From NCBI RefSeq assembly GCF_003012815.1, contig NZ_PXYJ01000003.1:248001-312000 (forward strand): a stretch of 64,000 bases of DNA, written 5' to 3'. Shown one piece after another: positions 46,081 through 55,880 of the stretch. The position numbers and the translations under genes are program-made. The DNA comes from Allosphingosinicella vermicomposti (GTDB taxonomy: Bacteria; Pseudomonadota; Alphaproteobacteria; Sphingomonadales; Sphingomonadaceae). Positions within the stretch are counted from its first letter, which is position 1. Each line of letters starts with the position of its first letter. The notes below the pieces were generated by a model. The model saw only the letters and a program-made list of their open reading frames with translations, had not been told where the DNA came from and made no database searches.

Positions 46081-46485
46081 ATGCGCCTGCTGACCGTCCC
46101 CGCACTCCTCCTCGGCCTTGGTGCCTGCGCCCAGACGCCCCCGACCGATCCCGATGCCCCGCCCGGCCCGGAACTCGCCGCCGCCATCAGCGGCCACACG
46201 CCCGGCAAGCCCGCCAGCTGTGTGCTCCAGCGCGACCTGCGCGGCAATCGATCGGTCGATAATGGCGCCGCGATCATCTTCGACGGGCCCGGCAATCTCA
46301 TTTACGTCAACCGCGCTCCGGGCGGCTGCCCCTCGCTGCGTTTCGGGCGAACCCTGGTCACGAAGACGACCACCGGCTCGCTGTGCCGGGGCGATATCGT
46401 CGACATTGTCGATCTATCCACCCGCGCTCATTACGGCAGCTGCAGCCTCGGCGATTTCGAACCGTATCGGAAGGTGGAGCAATAA
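46081..46485 (+). CDS. Putative lipoprotein, hypothetical
   Basis: A 134-residue secreted protein with a lipoprotein signal (MRLLTVPALLLGLGAC, lipobox LGAC). Mature residues include four more Cys (ASCVLQRD, GGCPSLRF, SLCRGDIVD, GSCSLGDF) in two probable disulfides, and a repeated strand pattern. It resembles uncharacterised cysteine-rich envelope proteins of sphingomonads; function unknown. AAGGGAGAAG precedes the ATG. It follows gloB by 16 bp. Confidence 0.72.
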   Translation: MRLLTVPALLLGLGACAQTPPTDPDAPPGPELAAAISGHTPGKPASCVLQRDLRGNRSVDNGAAIIFDGPGNLIYVNRAPGGCPSLRFGRTLVTKTTTGSLCRGDIVDIVDLSTRAHYGSCSLGDFEPYRKVEQ

Positions 46486-46492
46486 ACCGATG

Positions 46493-46572
46493 CGTCACCC
46501 CGGCGGAAGCCGGGGTCTCCTGCCAGGCAAGGCGCCTTGCTGTCCCGAGATCCCGGCTTCCGCCGGGATGAC
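46493..46572. repeat. Palindromic repeat, CCGG-core family with CGTCA ends
   Basis: CGTCACCCCGGCGGAAGCCGGGGTCTC on the left and GAGATCCCGGCTTCCGCCGGGATGACG on the right; 7 bp past the lipoprotein stop. Confidence 0.9.
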
Positions 46573-46620
46573 GGTGCGGGGTTGGAGTGCATCGTCACAT
46601 CGCAGCCACGCCCCCCGCTC

Positions 46621-46648
46621 CCGCTAGTCCTGAGCCTGTCGAAGGACG
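46621..46648. repeat. Single arm of a GCTAGTCCTGAGCCTGTCGAAGG repeat
   Basis: CCGCTAGTCCTGAGCCTGTCGAAGGACG matches the left arm of the elements at 35590 and 48569, but no right arm follows. A degraded or half copy. Confidence 0.7.
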
Positions 46649-46677
46649 TTCCAGCGCGTTCCGGCTACGATTATAGA

Positions 46678-48465
46678 TCAGCGCTTGTACAAAGCGTCCA
46701 GCCGCGCGCCGTACACATCCTTCACCACGTGACGCCGCACTTTAAGCGATGGCGTCATCTGCTCGTTCGCCGTAGTGAACGGCTCATCGGCAATGATGAA
46801 GCTGCGCACCTTTTCGATCACCGAAAGCTCAGCGCTCACCCGATTGACCGCCGCGCCCACCGCCTTCACGAAATCGGGATCGCTCTTCAGCACCGACAGG
46901 TCGCTCGCCTTGCCATTGGCCTTCGCCCATTCCGCCATCCACTCGGCTTCGGGCACCATCAGGCCGACCAGATAGGGGTGACGGTCCCCCACCACCATCG
47001 CCTGCGCGATTTCGGGCTGCAGGGTCAGCATGCCTTCCACACGCTGCGGCGCGACATTATCGCCCTTGTCGAGGACGATGATGTCCTTCTTGCGATCGGT
47101 GATGACGATGCGGCCCTTGTCGTCGATATGGCCGACATCGCCCGTATGCAGCCAGCCGTCGACGATCGTCGCGGCGGTATGCGACTCATTGCGCCAATAG
47201 CCCTTCATGACGAGCTCCCCCTTCACCAGGATTTCGCCATCCTCGGCGATCCTGACTTGGGTATTTTTGAGCGGCGGGCCCACCGTATCCATCTTGAGGC
47301 CGAATTTCGGGCGATTGGCGCTGATCACCGGCCCGGCCTCGGTCTGGCCATAGCCCTGAAGCAAAGTGAGGCCGATCGAATGGAAGAAGATGCCGACGTC
47401 CGGATTCAAGGGCGCGCCGCCTGAAATCATCGCCTTCATCCGCCCGCCGAATTTGGCGAAGATCTTGGGCCGGAACGTCTTGTCGAGGATGAAATCCATC
47501 GGCCGGTCTTTGAGCGGCACACTTCCCGCATAATCCTTGGCGCCGATCTCCAGCGCGCGCTTCAATAGATATTGCGTGGCTTTCCCCTGCTTCTCGATAT
47601 TTTTCAGGATGCGGGTGCGCAGCACTTCGAACAAGCGTGGCAGCACCATCATGATGGTGGGCCGCACTTCCTCGATATTGGCCGCGAGCTTCTCGAGGCT
47701 CTCGGCATAGTAAATCTGCCCGCCAAGGCTCGTCGGGAACATCTGCCCGCCGCTATGCTCATAAGCATGGCTGGCGGGGAGAAAGGAGAGGAACACCTCG
47801 TCGTCCCAGCCGAAATCCTCGGAAATGACAGCTGCCGCGCCCTCGCAATTGTGGAGGATCGCGCCGTGATGCTGCATCACCCCGCGCGGCGCGCCGCCCG
47901 TGCCGGACGTATAGATGATGCAGGCAAGGTCGTCGCGGGCGATCACTTTGGCTTCCTCCGCGCAAGCCGCGACATCATTGCTCCCCGCGTCGATCAGCGC
48001 ATCCCAATCGTGGAAGCGCAGGTTGGATGCCTGGTTGCGGATCGGCTCCATGCCGATGATATGCTCGCAGCCCGAACGGACGGCGGCGGGAAGCAGGGTC
48101 TTGGCGAGCTTCTCGCTCGACACGAAGATCGCCCGCGCGCCGCTATCGTCGATGATATGCTGGTGATCGCGCGTCGTATTGGTGATGTAGGTGGGAACCG
48201 AAACGCAGCCCGCCGCCATGATCGCCAGGTCCGCGATCAGCCATTCGGGCCGGTTTTCCGAAACAATCATCACCCGGTCGCCGCGCTGAAGGCCGAGCTT
48301 CCTGAGGCTCGACGCGAGCGCCGTGACGCGGGCCGCGGCCTCCGCCCAGGTCGTCGTCTGCCACGTCCCGTTCTTCTTCGCCCAAAGGTAGGGCGCATCG
48401 CCTTTCTCGCTGGCGCGCGTGAAGAACATGGTGACGAGATTGTTGAAATGTTCGAGTTGCCGCAT
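46678..48465 (-). CDS. AMP-dependent long-chain acyl-CoA synthetase
   Basis: A 595-residue ANL superfamily ligase. The P-loop-like CIIYTSGTGGAPRGVMQHHGAI has an atypical GGAPRG in place of the more usual GTxxPKG; other motifs include QGYGQTEAGPVI, WLHTGDVGHIDDKGRIVITDRKKDII and the C-terminal DKGDNVAPQRVEGML. It should activate fatty acids for degradation or lipid synthesis (FadD-like); the substrate chain length is unknown. No partners adjacent. Confidence 0.93.
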   Translation of the reverse strand: MRQLEHFNNLVTMFFTRASEKGDAPYLWAKKNGTWQTTTWAEAAARVTALASSLRKLGLQRGDRVMIVSENRPEWLIADLAIMAAGCVSVPTYITNTTRDHQHIIDDSGARAIFVSSEKLAKTLLPAAVRSGCEHIIGMEPIRNQASNLRFHDWDALIDAGSNDVAACAEEAKVIARDDLACIIYTSGTGGAPRGVMQHHGAILHNCEGAAAVISEDFGWDDEVFLSFLPASHAYEHSGGQMFPTSLGGQIYYAESLEKLAANIEEVRPTIMMVLPRLFEVLRTRILKNIEKQGKATQYLLKRALEIGAKDYAGSVPLKDRPMDFILDKTFRPKIFAKFGGRMKAMISGGAPLNPDVGIFFHSIGLTLLQGYGQTEAGPVISANRPKFGLKMDTVGPPLKNTQVRIAEDGEILVKGELVMKGYWRNESHTAATIVDGWLHTGDVGHIDDKGRIVITDRKKDIIVLDKGDNVAPQRVEGMLTLQPEIAQAMVVGDRHPYLVGLMVPEAEWMAEWAKANGKASDLSVLKSDPDFVKAVGAAVNRVSAELSVIEKVRSFIIADEPFTTANEQMTPSLKVRRHVVKDVYGARLDALYKR

Positions 48466-48568
48466 CGCTCTCCCCAGCGCGGTTTGACCGCGTCTGCTGC
48501 TCTAGTCCTAAGCGAACGATGTGAGGGAGCAAGCCCCTATGACGTCAAACTCCTCTCTCATCCCCACC

Positions 48569-48641
48569 CCGCTAGCCCTGAGCCTGTCGAAGGACGGATC
48601 CAGTACGCGCGAACGCCCTTCGACAAGCCCAGGAGTAGCGG
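48569..48641. repeat. Palindromic repeat, GCTAGCCCTGAGCCTGTCGAAGG family
   Basis: CCGCTAGCCCTGAGCCTGTCGAAGGACG on the left and CGCCCTTCGACAAGCCCAGGAGTAGCGG on the right, imperfect. It ends 8 bp before the ggt stop (minus strand). Confidence 0.88.
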
Positions 48642-48649
48642 TAGAGTGG

Positions 48650-50317
48650 CTATTCTGAGAGCGCGGTTCCCTCGCTGCGCGGGTCAGCGGCCCCCCGCCA
48701 TGCCCCATCCACATATTCGGCGGCATTCACCTTGGAGCCAAGATCGCTCGAGCTGACGAGGCCGTTATAGCGCGTCAGATCGGCCTGCATTTCGCTCAGG
48801 AACGTATCCTTTTCGACCAATGTCGCGTCGCCGCCAAAATAGATATTGGGAAGTGCGATCGCCTCGGCGGCCGGCAGGCCGAAGTCGATCCAGCCGATCA
48901 GGGTTTTGGCCACGTGCATGATGATGCGCGGTCCGCCCGCCGATCCCAGCGCGAAGACCGGCCTGCCTTTCGCGTCGTAGACGATGGTCGGCGACATGGA
49001 CGAACGCGGGCGCTTCCCCGCCTCGACCCGGTTGGCAAGTGGCGCGCCGTTCTTCTCCGGCGCGAAGCTGAAATCGGTCAACTCATTGTTGAGGAAGAAG
49101 CCGTCGGCGACCAGCTGGCTTCCGAAAATCCCCTCGATGGTCGACGTCATGCTTGCGACGTTCCCCGCCGCGTCGACGGCGACGAAATGGGTTGTGCTCG
49201 GCACTTCACCGGACGCGGCAGCGGTGCGCGGCTCGGCGCCCGGCGGCGTGCCCGCTTCATAAGTGCCGAGCGGCCGGGTGAGCGAAATCCTCCCCGCACG
49301 TTTTTTCAAATAAGCGGGATCGATCAGGCCCGCGACCGGCACCGACACGAAATCGGAATCGCCGATCCATTTATCGCGATCGGCATAAGCGAGCTTCATG
49401 GCTTCGGCGATGACATGCCAGGAGCGCGGATCGTCCTTCCCCAAGCGCTTCAGGTTGAACCGCTCGACGAGCTTCAGGATCTGCAAGACGGTGACCCCGC
49501 CCGACGATGGCGGCCCCATACCGCAAATCTTGTAGGTCCGGTACGGTGCGCAAACCGGGGCACGCTCCTTTGCTCGGTAGGCGGCCAGATCCGCGAGGGT
49601 TAACGGCGCGGGATTAAGCTCCGCGCCGGCGACGGCCTTCTCAATGTCGGCTGCCACCGGTCCGGCATAGAAGCCTTCCGGTCCTTTAAGCGCGATGGTG
49701 GACAAGGTGACGGCAAGGTCCGGATTGCGAACAAGCGCGCCTTCGGCCAGAGGCGCGCCGTCCTTCCAGTAAATAGCCTGCGCGGCCGGAAAATCCTTCC
49801 ACAAGGGCGCGACCTGACGCAGGAAACCGGCGGTGGATTTGCTGACCGTAAAGCCTTGTTCGGCAAGGCGGATGGCAGGTTGGAACAGCCGTTCCCACGG
49901 CAATTTGCCCCAGCGGCGATGGGTTTCGGCCATCAATGCGATATTGCCTGGCACGCCCACAGACAGGCCGCCCGGAAACGCATCGCGGAACGGCACGGGC
50001 TTGCCGTCCGGTCCAACGAAGCGATCCGGCGTCGCCGCTGCCGGGGCCGTCTCCCGCCCGTCAATCGTCTGCGTGCGCTTGTTCGATGCGTCGTGGTGGA
50101 CCAGGAAGCCGCCGCCGCCAATGCCGGACGATTGCGGTTCGACCACGGTCAGCGCCAGCATCATCGCCATCGCCGCGTCCGCCGCGCTCCCGCCCTCGCG
50201 CAATATCTCCTGTCCCGCTTGCGTCGCGCGCGGATCGGCGGAGGAGACGACGCCCTGCGCCGAAACGGCGGCCGGGGCGACAAAGAGGGCGATGATGAGG
50301 AAGAGGCGGGTTAACAT
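48650..50317 (-). CDS. ggt: Gamma-glutamyltranspeptidase
   Basis: Periplasmic Ntn-hydrolase cleaving gamma-glutamyl bonds of glutathione. The 555-residue protein has a signal peptide (MLTRLFLIIALFVAPAAVSA), SSADPRATQAGQEILREGGSAADAAMAMMLALTVVEPQSSGIGGGGFLVHHD, and the autoprocessing site VPSTTHFVAVDAAGNVASMTSTIEGIFGSQLV, where the second Thr becomes the nucleophile. The mature small subunit follows. I chose the ATG at 50317; no clear ribosome site. Downstream of pyrD on the same strand. Confidence 0.94.
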   Translation of the reverse strand: MLTRLFLIIALFVAPAAVSAQGVVSSADPRATQAGQEILREGGSAADAAMAMMLALTVVEPQSSGIGGGGFLVHHDASNKRTQTIDGRETAPAAATPDRFVGPDGKPVPFRDAFPGGLSVGVPGNIALMAETHRRWGKLPWERLFQPAIRLAEQGFTVSKSTAGFLRQVAPLWKDFPAAQAIYWKDGAPLAEGALVRNPDLAVTLSTIALKGPEGFYAGPVAADIEKAVAGAELNPAPLTLADLAAYRAKERAPVCAPYRTYKICGMGPPSSGGVTVLQILKLVERFNLKRLGKDDPRSWHVIAEAMKLAYADRDKWIGDSDFVSVPVAGLIDPAYLKKRAGRISLTRPLGTYEAGTPPGAEPRTAAASGEVPSTTHFVAVDAAGNVASMTSTIEGIFGSQLVADGFFLNNELTDFSFAPEKNGAPLANRVEAGKRPRSSMSPTIVYDAKGRPVFALGSAGGPRIIMHVAKTLIGWIDFGLPAAEAIALPNIYFGGDATLVEKDTFLSEMQADLTRYNGLVSSSDLGSKVNAAEYVDGAWRGAADPRSEGTALSE

Positions 50318-50357
50318 GGCCGCAAGTCTTAACGCGCCCGGCAGGCGCCGCAAAGCG

Positions 50358-51389
50358 TTAGCGCAAATCTGCTCCCACCGCTTCGCTGACATTCGCGAAG
50401 CCGTCGCGGCGCAGCAGGGCTTTCAATTCCCGATTGATCCGCCGCGCCAATCCCGGCCCTTCATAAACCAGCGCCGAGTATAGCTGGACGAGACATGCCC
50501 CCGCCCGAATGCGGGCATAAGCATCCGCGCCGCTCGCAATACCGCCCGCTGCGATCAGGGGAATGGCGCCGCCCGACGCGGCACGAAATTGCTGCAGGGC
50601 GTCGAGCGCTATGGCTTTTAGCGGCGCTCCGGAAAGCCCGCCCTGCTCGCGGCAGTGGAGTGAATGGAGATGCGGCCGGGCGAGCGTAGTGTTGGACACG
50701 ATCAAGGCGTCCATCCCGCGCGCCATCGCCACCGCGACGATATCGTCAATCTCGCTCCGCTCCAGATCGGGCGCGAGCTTGAGGAAGACAGGCGGCCCGC
50801 CCGGCCCCCGCGCCTCGGCCACTGCGGCGAGCAGGTCGTCCAGCGCCTGCCGGTCCTGCAGCGCCCGCAGTCCCGGCGTGTTGGGTGACGAGATGTTGAC
50901 GGTCAGATAGTCGGCAACCGGCGCCATCTCCCGCACGCCAATTGCATAATCCGCGATCCGGTCGGCAGCGTCCTTGTTGGCGCCGATATTCACGCCGACG
51001 ATGCCCAGCCCCCGCGCGGCGAGGCGCGGTTTGGCCGTCGCCTGCCCGTCATTATTAAAGCCCATGCGGTTGATCACCGCCTGATCCTCGACAAGGCGGA
51101 ACAGGCGCGGCCGGGGATTGCCCGCTTGAGCGCGCGGCGTCAGCGTGCCCACTTCCGCAAAGCCGAAGCCCAGCCGCAGCATCTGCCCGAACACCTCGGC
51201 ATTTTTGTCGAAGCCTGGAGCGAGGCCCACCGGATTGGGGAAGTCGAGGCCAAACAGCTGGGTGTGCAGCATCGGATCGGGCGCGGTGACGCCTGCGGGC
51301 ATCATCTTCAGCGCCGTCAGCGTCAGGCCATGGGCGCGTTCGGCATCGACCTTGAAGACGATCGGGCGGAGGGCGGCATAGAGCGTCAT
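50358..51389 (-). CDS. pyrD: Dihydroorotate dehydrogenase (quinone), class 2
   Basis: Membrane-associated enzyme oxidising dihydroorotate in pyrimidine synthesis with quinone as acceptor. The 343-residue protein starts MTLYAALRPIVFKVDAERAHGLTLTALK (membrane-binding N-terminus), and has NPVGLAPGFDKNAE, AEVGTLTPRAQAGNPRPRLFRL, INRMGFNNDG, VNISSPNTPGLRALQ, FLKLAPDL, LIVSNTTL and GAPLKAIALDALQQF. Divergent from the DUF885 gene. Confidence 0.96.
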   Translation of the reverse strand: MTLYAALRPIVFKVDAERAHGLTLTALKMMPAGVTAPDPMLHTQLFGLDFPNPVGLAPGFDKNAEVFGQMLRLGFGFAEVGTLTPRAQAGNPRPRLFRLVEDQAVINRMGFNNDGQATAKPRLAARGLGIVGVNIGANKDAADRIADYAIGVREMAPVADYLTVNISSPNTPGLRALQDRQALDDLLAAVAEARGPGGPPVFLKLAPDLERSEIDDIVAVAMARGMDALIVSNTTLARPHLHSLHCREQGGLSGAPLKAIALDALQQFRAASGGAIPLIAAGGIASGADAYARIRAGACLVQLYSALVYEGPGLARRINRELKALLRRDGFANVSEAVGADLR

Positions 51390-51482
51390 GGGCGATAGCC
51401 TATGGCAGTGCGGGGGAGGCTGGTCAAAAGCCGCGATACCGTTAGGTTGACGCTCAATATAACCATCCGGGGAGGCCCAACC

Positions 51483-53309
51483 ATGATCCGCGCTCTTCTG
51501 CTCGCTTCGACAATCCTGCTCGTCCCCGCTGCAGCGAGTGGGCAGACCACGCCCGCCCCAGCCGCGGCGGCGACTGTGCAGAAGAACGCCGATCTCGCCG
51601 CCTTGTTCGAAGCCTATGACAAGGCCGAACTTGCGCTCTCCCCTCTGTCCAAGGCTTATCGCGGCATCAAGGACGCCGATTATGGCAAGTGGGACGAGAT
51701 CAGCGATGTCGCCGACGCGCGGAGCCGCGCGCTCGACCTACAAACGCTCGCCGGCATGCGTGCCCTCTTCCCTCGCGCCTCCCTCTCACCCGAAGATCAG
51801 CTGAGTTTCGACATTTTCGAGAACCGGGTCGCGCGGGGCGAGGCGCTCCACCCCTATCGCGACTATGGCTATGTCTTCGATCAGATGAACGGCGCGCAGA
51901 GTGATGGGCCGGCCTTCCTCATCAACATTCACCGCGTCGACACGCTGACGGACGCTGAGGCCTATGTGTCGCGTTTGCGCACGCTCGACACCTTCCTCGA
52001 TCAGGCGGTGACCGAGGCGAAGAAGCGCGCGGCTCTGGGCGTCCTGCCGCCCAAATGGGTCTTCCCATATGTGATCGATGATGCGCGCAACGTCATTTCC
52101 GGCGCGCCGTTCGAAGCAGGCGAAGACAATGACGTCTTCGCGGACTTCAAGGCCAAAGTCGCCAAGCTCTCCATCGCCGATACCGAAAAATCCAGGCTCG
52201 TTGAGGATGCGCGCAAGGCGTTGGTCGACGAGGTGAAGCCCGCTTATGAGCGCGTCATCGCGCTGATGCAGGATCAGGAAAAGCAGGCAGGCACCGACGA
52301 CGGCATCTGGCGCTTCGAAAATGGCGCGGCCCAGTACAAGGCGCTCCTTGGCTACTATACGACCACCGATATGACGCCCGATCAGGTGCACGACCTCGGT
52401 CTCGCGCAGGTCGCGCGCATCCATGACGAGATGCGTGGGATCATGAAACAAGTCGGCTTCACCGGCACGCTGCAGCAATTTTTCGAGAAGATGCGGACGG
52501 ATCCGCAATTCTATTTCGCGAACACCGACGCGGGGCGGCGGCAATATCTGGACAAGACCCAGGCCTTCAATGTCGAGATGGAAAGGCTGCTGCCGACATA
52601 TTTCGGCACGACGCCCAAATCGCCGCTGCAGGTGAAGCGTGTGGAGGCCTTCCGCGAGAAATCGGCGGGCAAGGCCTTTTACAATAGCCCGGCGCCCGAC
52701 GGCTCACGTCCCGGGACTTATTATGTGAACCTGTTCAGCATGGCCGATATGCCCGCGACCGAGGTCGAGGCGCTTTTCTATCATGAAGGCATTCCCGGCC
52801 ACCATCTGCAGCGCGCCGTGCAGACCGAGCTTGGCGGCAGCGTCCCGCCTTTCCGTCAGTTCGGCGGCTTTACGGCTTATTCCGAAGGCTGGGGCCTTTA
52901 TGCCGAGCGGCTCGGCAAGGATATGGGCCAGTATAAGGATCCCTATAGCGACTTTGGCCGCCTGCAGCTCGAACTCCACCGCGCCATCCGCCTCGCCGTG
53001 GATTCCGGGCTCCACCACAAGCGCTGGACCCGCGAACAGGCGATCAAATATGTCGAGGATAATAGCGCGGATGCCAAGGGCGGCATCGTCAAGGCGATCG
53101 AACGCTACATCGTCTATCCGGGCCAGGCGACCGCTTACATGGTCGGCAAATTGAAGATCGAGGAACTGCGCGACCGCGCGCAAAAGGCGCTCGGGGACCG
53201 CTTCGACTATAAGGGCTTCCATGACGCCGTTCTGCTCTCGGGTCCGGTGCCGCTCGACATCCTCGAGCGCAATGTCGATCAGTGGATCGCCAGCAAGAAG
53301 GTCAGCTAA
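51483..53309 (+). CDS. DUF885 family exported metallopeptidase
   Basis: A 608-residue secreted protein. Signal peptide MIRALLLASTILLVPAAASGQ. The HExxxGH metal-binding motif occurs in FYHEGIPGHHLQRAVQTEL, followed by FGGFTAYSEGWGLYAERLGKDMG with the metal-ligand Glu. GGGAGG precedes the ATG at 51483. DUF885 proteins are M3-like metallopeptidase folds; the substrate is probably an oligopeptide. Divergent from pyrD. Confidence 0.92.
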   Translation: MIRALLLASTILLVPAAASGQTTPAPAAAATVQKNADLAALFEAYDKAELALSPLSKAYRGIKDADYGKWDEISDVADARSRALDLQTLAGMRALFPRASLSPEDQLSFDIFENRVARGEALHPYRDYGYVFDQMNGAQSDGPAFLINIHRVDTLTDAEAYVSRLRTLDTFLDQAVTEAKKRAALGVLPPKWVFPYVIDDARNVISGAPFEAGEDNDVFADFKAKVAKLSIADTEKSRLVEDARKALVDEVKPAYERVIALMQDQEKQAGTDDGIWRFENGAAQYKALLGYYTTTDMTPDQVHDLGLAQVARIHDEMRGIMKQVGFTGTLQQFFEKMRTDPQFYFANTDAGRRQYLDKTQAFNVEMERLLPTYFGTTPKSPLQVKRVEAFREKSAGKAFYNSPAPDGSRPGTYYVNLFSMADMPATEVEALFYHEGIPGHHLQRAVQTELGGSVPPFRQFGGFTAYSEGWGLYAERLGKDMGQYKDPYSDFGRLQLELHRAIRLAVDSGLHHKRWTREQAIKYVEDNSADAKGGIVKAIERYIVYPGQATAYMVGKLKIEELRDRAQKALGDRFDYKGFHDAVLLSGPVPLDILERNVDQWIASKKVS

Positions 53310-53320
53310 CCGCCGCCTCA

Positions 53321-53347
53321 CGTCACCCCGGCGAAAGCCGGGGTCTT
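53321..53347. repeat. Single CCGG-core hairpin (half element)
   Basis: CGTCACCCCGGCGAAAGCCGGGGTC, the left arm of the family at 46493, without the right arm. It lies 11 bp past the DUF885 stop and just before the convergent exonuclease stop. Confidence 0.75.
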
Positions 53348-53352
53348 ATGCC

Positions 53353-53808
53353 TTAATGCCCACCTTCGAGCACGAAATCCCGCAATGCCCGCGCGTCGTG
53401 CAGGGCATTGTGGGGCACCTTACTGTTGCGAGCCGTGGAAAAGCCCGGCGTGCGGAGCAATTCGAACTTCAGACGGTAGACGTCCGCGATATCGCCCGGT
53501 CCGGTGACGAGCAGCTGGCAGAAAAGCGCGATATCCTCCGGCCAATCCGCGACGATCAACGTATCGTGATCGTGCGACAAATAGCGCGCCACCTCATGCG
53601 GCGCCGATTCCCGGCTTGTCCGTCCACCGGGAAAATCGGCCGGGATCATATCGAGATAGGGGACGACATTCTTCTGCACCCATTCGTGCACCGTCTCGGG
53701 CAGCGGCAGGACGAGATACAATTCCTCGCCGCCATCTTCCGGCACCAGAGCAAGGCTGATCAGCTCACCGCCCGTGCCATTATATTCGGTGTCGAGGAAA
53801 TAGCGCAT
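53353..53808 (-). CDS. DEDDh-type 3'-5' exonuclease
   Basis: A 151-residue exonuclease-fold protein. FLDTE (Asp6, Glu8) is motif ExoI, VADWPEDIALFCQLL supplies a later acid, and PHNALHDARALRDF near the C-terminus is the HxAxxD motif III. It resembles the short polyadenylate-specific-type exoribonucleases seen in alphaproteobacteria. Substrate (RNA or DNA 3' ends) is unproven. Convergent with the DUF885 gene. Confidence 0.85.
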   Translation of the reverse strand: MRYFLDTEYNGTGGELISLALVPEDGGEELYLVLPLPETVHEWVQKNVVPYLDMIPADFPGGRTSRESAPHEVARYLSHDHDTLIVADWPEDIALFCQLLVTGPGDIADVYRLKFELLRTPGFSTARNSKVPHNALHDARALRDFVLEGGH

Positions 53809-53846
53809 GGGGGCGCCCTACAACCTTCCCGCCCCAACCTCCACCA

Positions 53847-53914
53847 CCGTTCGCTTCGAGCGAAGTCGAGAAGCGTTGGCGCAAGCGTGTCTCGACTTCG
53901 CTCGACACGAACGG
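53847..53914. repeat. Palindromic repeat, CCGTTCG...CGAACGG family (short form)
   Basis: CCGTTCGCTTCGAGCGAAGTCGAGA on the left and TCTCGACTTCGCTCGACACGAACGG on the right. It lies between the divergent exonuclease gene and the suf regulator. Confidence 0.9.
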
Positions 53915-53956
53915 AATGTGAGTGGTTGATTTCCTGGAGCTACGCGACCACATGGC

Positions 53957-53979
53957 AATCGGAACGAATCAGTCCGATT
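53957..53979 (+). promoter_or_regulatory. Probable Rrf2-type operator before the suf operon
   Basis: AATCGGA, nine bases, TCCGATT: a perfect 7-bp dyad ending 4 bp before the ATG of the Rrf2 gene at 53984. The spacing suits IscR/SufR-class dimers. Self-repression by the following regulator is the likely use. Confidence 0.65.
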
Positions 53980-53983
53980 AGCT

Positions 53984-54397
53984 ATGAAACTCACCTCCCT
54001 TGCCGATTATGCCGTCGTGATGATGGCCGCAGCCGCCCGACACGGGCCGGGCGCGCGCCTCAACGCGACCATGCTGGCGGACGAGACGGGCGTGCCGCTT
54101 CCCACCGCGCAGAAACTGGTGGGCCGCTTGGCCTCCGCAGGCCTGCTCGCTTCGGCGCGCGGCGCGGGCGGTGGCTTCCAGCTCCTCAAGGCCGCCAGCG
54201 AAATCACCCTTGCGGATATCATCGAAGCGGTGGAAGGGCCCATCGCGATGACCGCCTGTGCCGAAACGGCGCGCCACGATTGCGCGCTGGAACGGAATTG
54301 CCAGGTCAAACCCCATATGAGCGCCGTTTCGGGCGCGGTGCGCGGCGCGCTTGCAAGCGTCAGCCTCGCCACCCTCAGCCAAGGTGAACCAGCGTGA
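53984..54397 (+). CDS. Rrf2 family transcriptional regulator (SufR/IscR-like)
   Basis: A 137-residue iron-sulfur-sensing regulator. The winged HTH is [65 protein letters not shown]. Cys92, Cys100 and Cys106 ([19 protein letters not shown]) are the expected [2Fe-2S] cluster ligands. It heads the suf operon; its stop overlaps the sufB GTG start, so it is coupled with sufB. It probably reports cluster sufficiency and represses the operon via 53957-53979. Confidence 0.93.
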   Translation: MKLTSLADYAVVMMAAAARHGPGARLNATMLADETGVPLPTAQKLVGRLASAGLLASARGAGGGFQLLKAASEITLADIIEAVEGPIAMTACAETARHDCALERNCQVKPHMSAVSGAVRGALASVSLATLSQGEPA

Positions 54398-55866
54398 CAG
54401 ACGTGCGTAACCGCGAAGCCCAGGAGGCGGCCGACAAGGCCTCGACCTACGAATGGGGTTTCTCGTCCGACATCGAACAGGAATTCGCGCCCAAGGGCCT
54501 GAACGAAGACACCGTCCGCTACATTTCGGCGAAGAAAGGTGAGCCGGAATGGCTGCTCGACTGGCGCCTCAAGGCCTATCGCGCTTGGCTCACTATGGAA
54601 GAAGTCGACTGGGCGAAGCTCGACATCCCGGCGATCGACTATCAGGACGCATATTATTACGCCGAGCCCAAGAAGAAGCCGACGCTGGCGTCGCTGGACG
54701 AGCTCGACCCCGAAATCCGCCGCACCTACGAAAAGCTCGGCATTCCGATCGAGGAGCAGAAGGTGCTGGCTGGCGTCGAAGGCGCGCGCAAGGTCGCGGT
54801 CGACGCCGTGTTCGACAGCGTCTCGGTCGCCACCACCTTCCGCAAGGAACTGGAAGCCGCCGGCGTCATCTTCCGCTCCATATCCGAAGCGGTGAAGGAA
54901 TATCCCGACCTCGTCCGCAAATATCTCGGCAGCGTCGTTCCGCAGCGCGACAATTATTTCGCCTGTTTGAACAGCGCGGTCTTCTCCGACGGCACCTTCG
55001 TCTACATTCCCGAAGGCGTCCGCTGCCCGATGGAGCTTTCCACCTATTTCCGCATCAACGCCGAAAATACCGGCCAGTTCGAGCGCACTTTGATCGTCGC
55101 CGACAAGGGCAGCTACGTCTCCTATCTCGAAGGGTGCACCGCCCCGATGCGCGACGAAAACCAGCTCCACGCCGCAGTCGTCGAAATCTTCGCGCACGAG
55201 GATGCGGAGGTGAAATATAGCACCGTCCAGAATTGGTATCCGGGCGACGCGGAAGGCAAAGGCGGCATCTACAATTTCGTCACCAAGCGCGCTTTGTGCG
55301 CGGGCGACCGATCGAAAGTGTCGTGGACGCAGGTCGAAACCGGCTCCGCCATCACTTGGAAATATCCGTCCTGCATCTTGAAGGGCGAAGGCAGCGTCGG
55401 CGAATTCTATTCCGTCGCCCTCACCAACAATTATCAGCAAGCCGATACCGGCACCAAGATGATCCACATCGGCAAGAACAGCCGATCGACCATCGTGTCG
55501 AAGGGCATTTCAGCGGGCCGCTCCAACAACACCTATCGCGGCCTCGTCCGGGTGAATGCGGGCGCGGAAAATGTCCGCAACTTCACCCAATGCGACAGCC
55601 TTCTCCTAGGCGATCAATGCGGCGCCCACACCGTCCCCTATATAGAGGTGAAGAACCCCTCGGCGCAGATCGAGCATGAGGCGACCACCAGCAAGATCAG
55701 CGACGACCAGCTCTTCTACGCCATGCAGCGCGGTTTGAACGCGGAAGACTCCGTCGCCCTCATCGTCAACGGCTTCGCCAAGGAAGTCCTCCAGCAGCTC
55801 CCCATGGAGTTCGCCGTGGAAGCGCAGAAGCTGCTGGGCATTTCGCTGGAAGGCTCAGTCGGATGA
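54394..55866 (+). CDS. sufB: Fe-S assembly scaffold protein SufB
   Basis: Core of the SufBC2D scaffold that builds [Fe-S] clusters. The 490-residue protein is normal in length. Recognisable pieces: [159 protein letters not shown]. Starts with GTG overlapping the regulator gene. A divergent copy of its last 16 codons lies at 55983-56030. Confidence 0.97.
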   Translation: MTDVRNREAQEAADKASTYEWGFSSDIEQEFAPKGLNEDTVRYISAKKGEPEWLLDWRLKAYRAWLTMEEVDWAKLDIPAIDYQDAYYYAEPKKKPTLASLDELDPEIRRTYEKLGIPIEEQKVLAGVEGARKVAVDAVFDSVSVATTFRKELEAAGVIFRSISEAVKEYPDLVRKYLGSVVPQRDNYFACLNSAVFSDGTFVYIPEGVRCPMELSTYFRINAENTGQFERTLIVADKGSYVSYLEGCTAPMRDENQLHAAVVEIFAHEDAEVKYSTVQNWYPGDAEGKGGIYNFVTKRALCAGDRSKVSWTQVETGSAITWKYPSCILKGEGSVGEFYSVALTNNYQQADTGTKMIHIGKNSRSTIVSKGISAGRSNNTYRGLVRVNAGAENVRNFTQCDSLLLGDQCGAHTVPYIEVKNPSAQIEHEATTSKISDDQLFYAMQRGLNAEDSVALIVNGFAKEVLQQLPMEFAVEAQKLLGISLEGSVG

Positions 55867-55880
55867 CGGACCTCCTCTCC

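Noticed and set aside
54007-55467. 486-codon open frame on the minus strand
   Set aside because: Antisense to the Rrf2 and sufB genes; Asp/Gly/Arg-rich with no recognisable domain.
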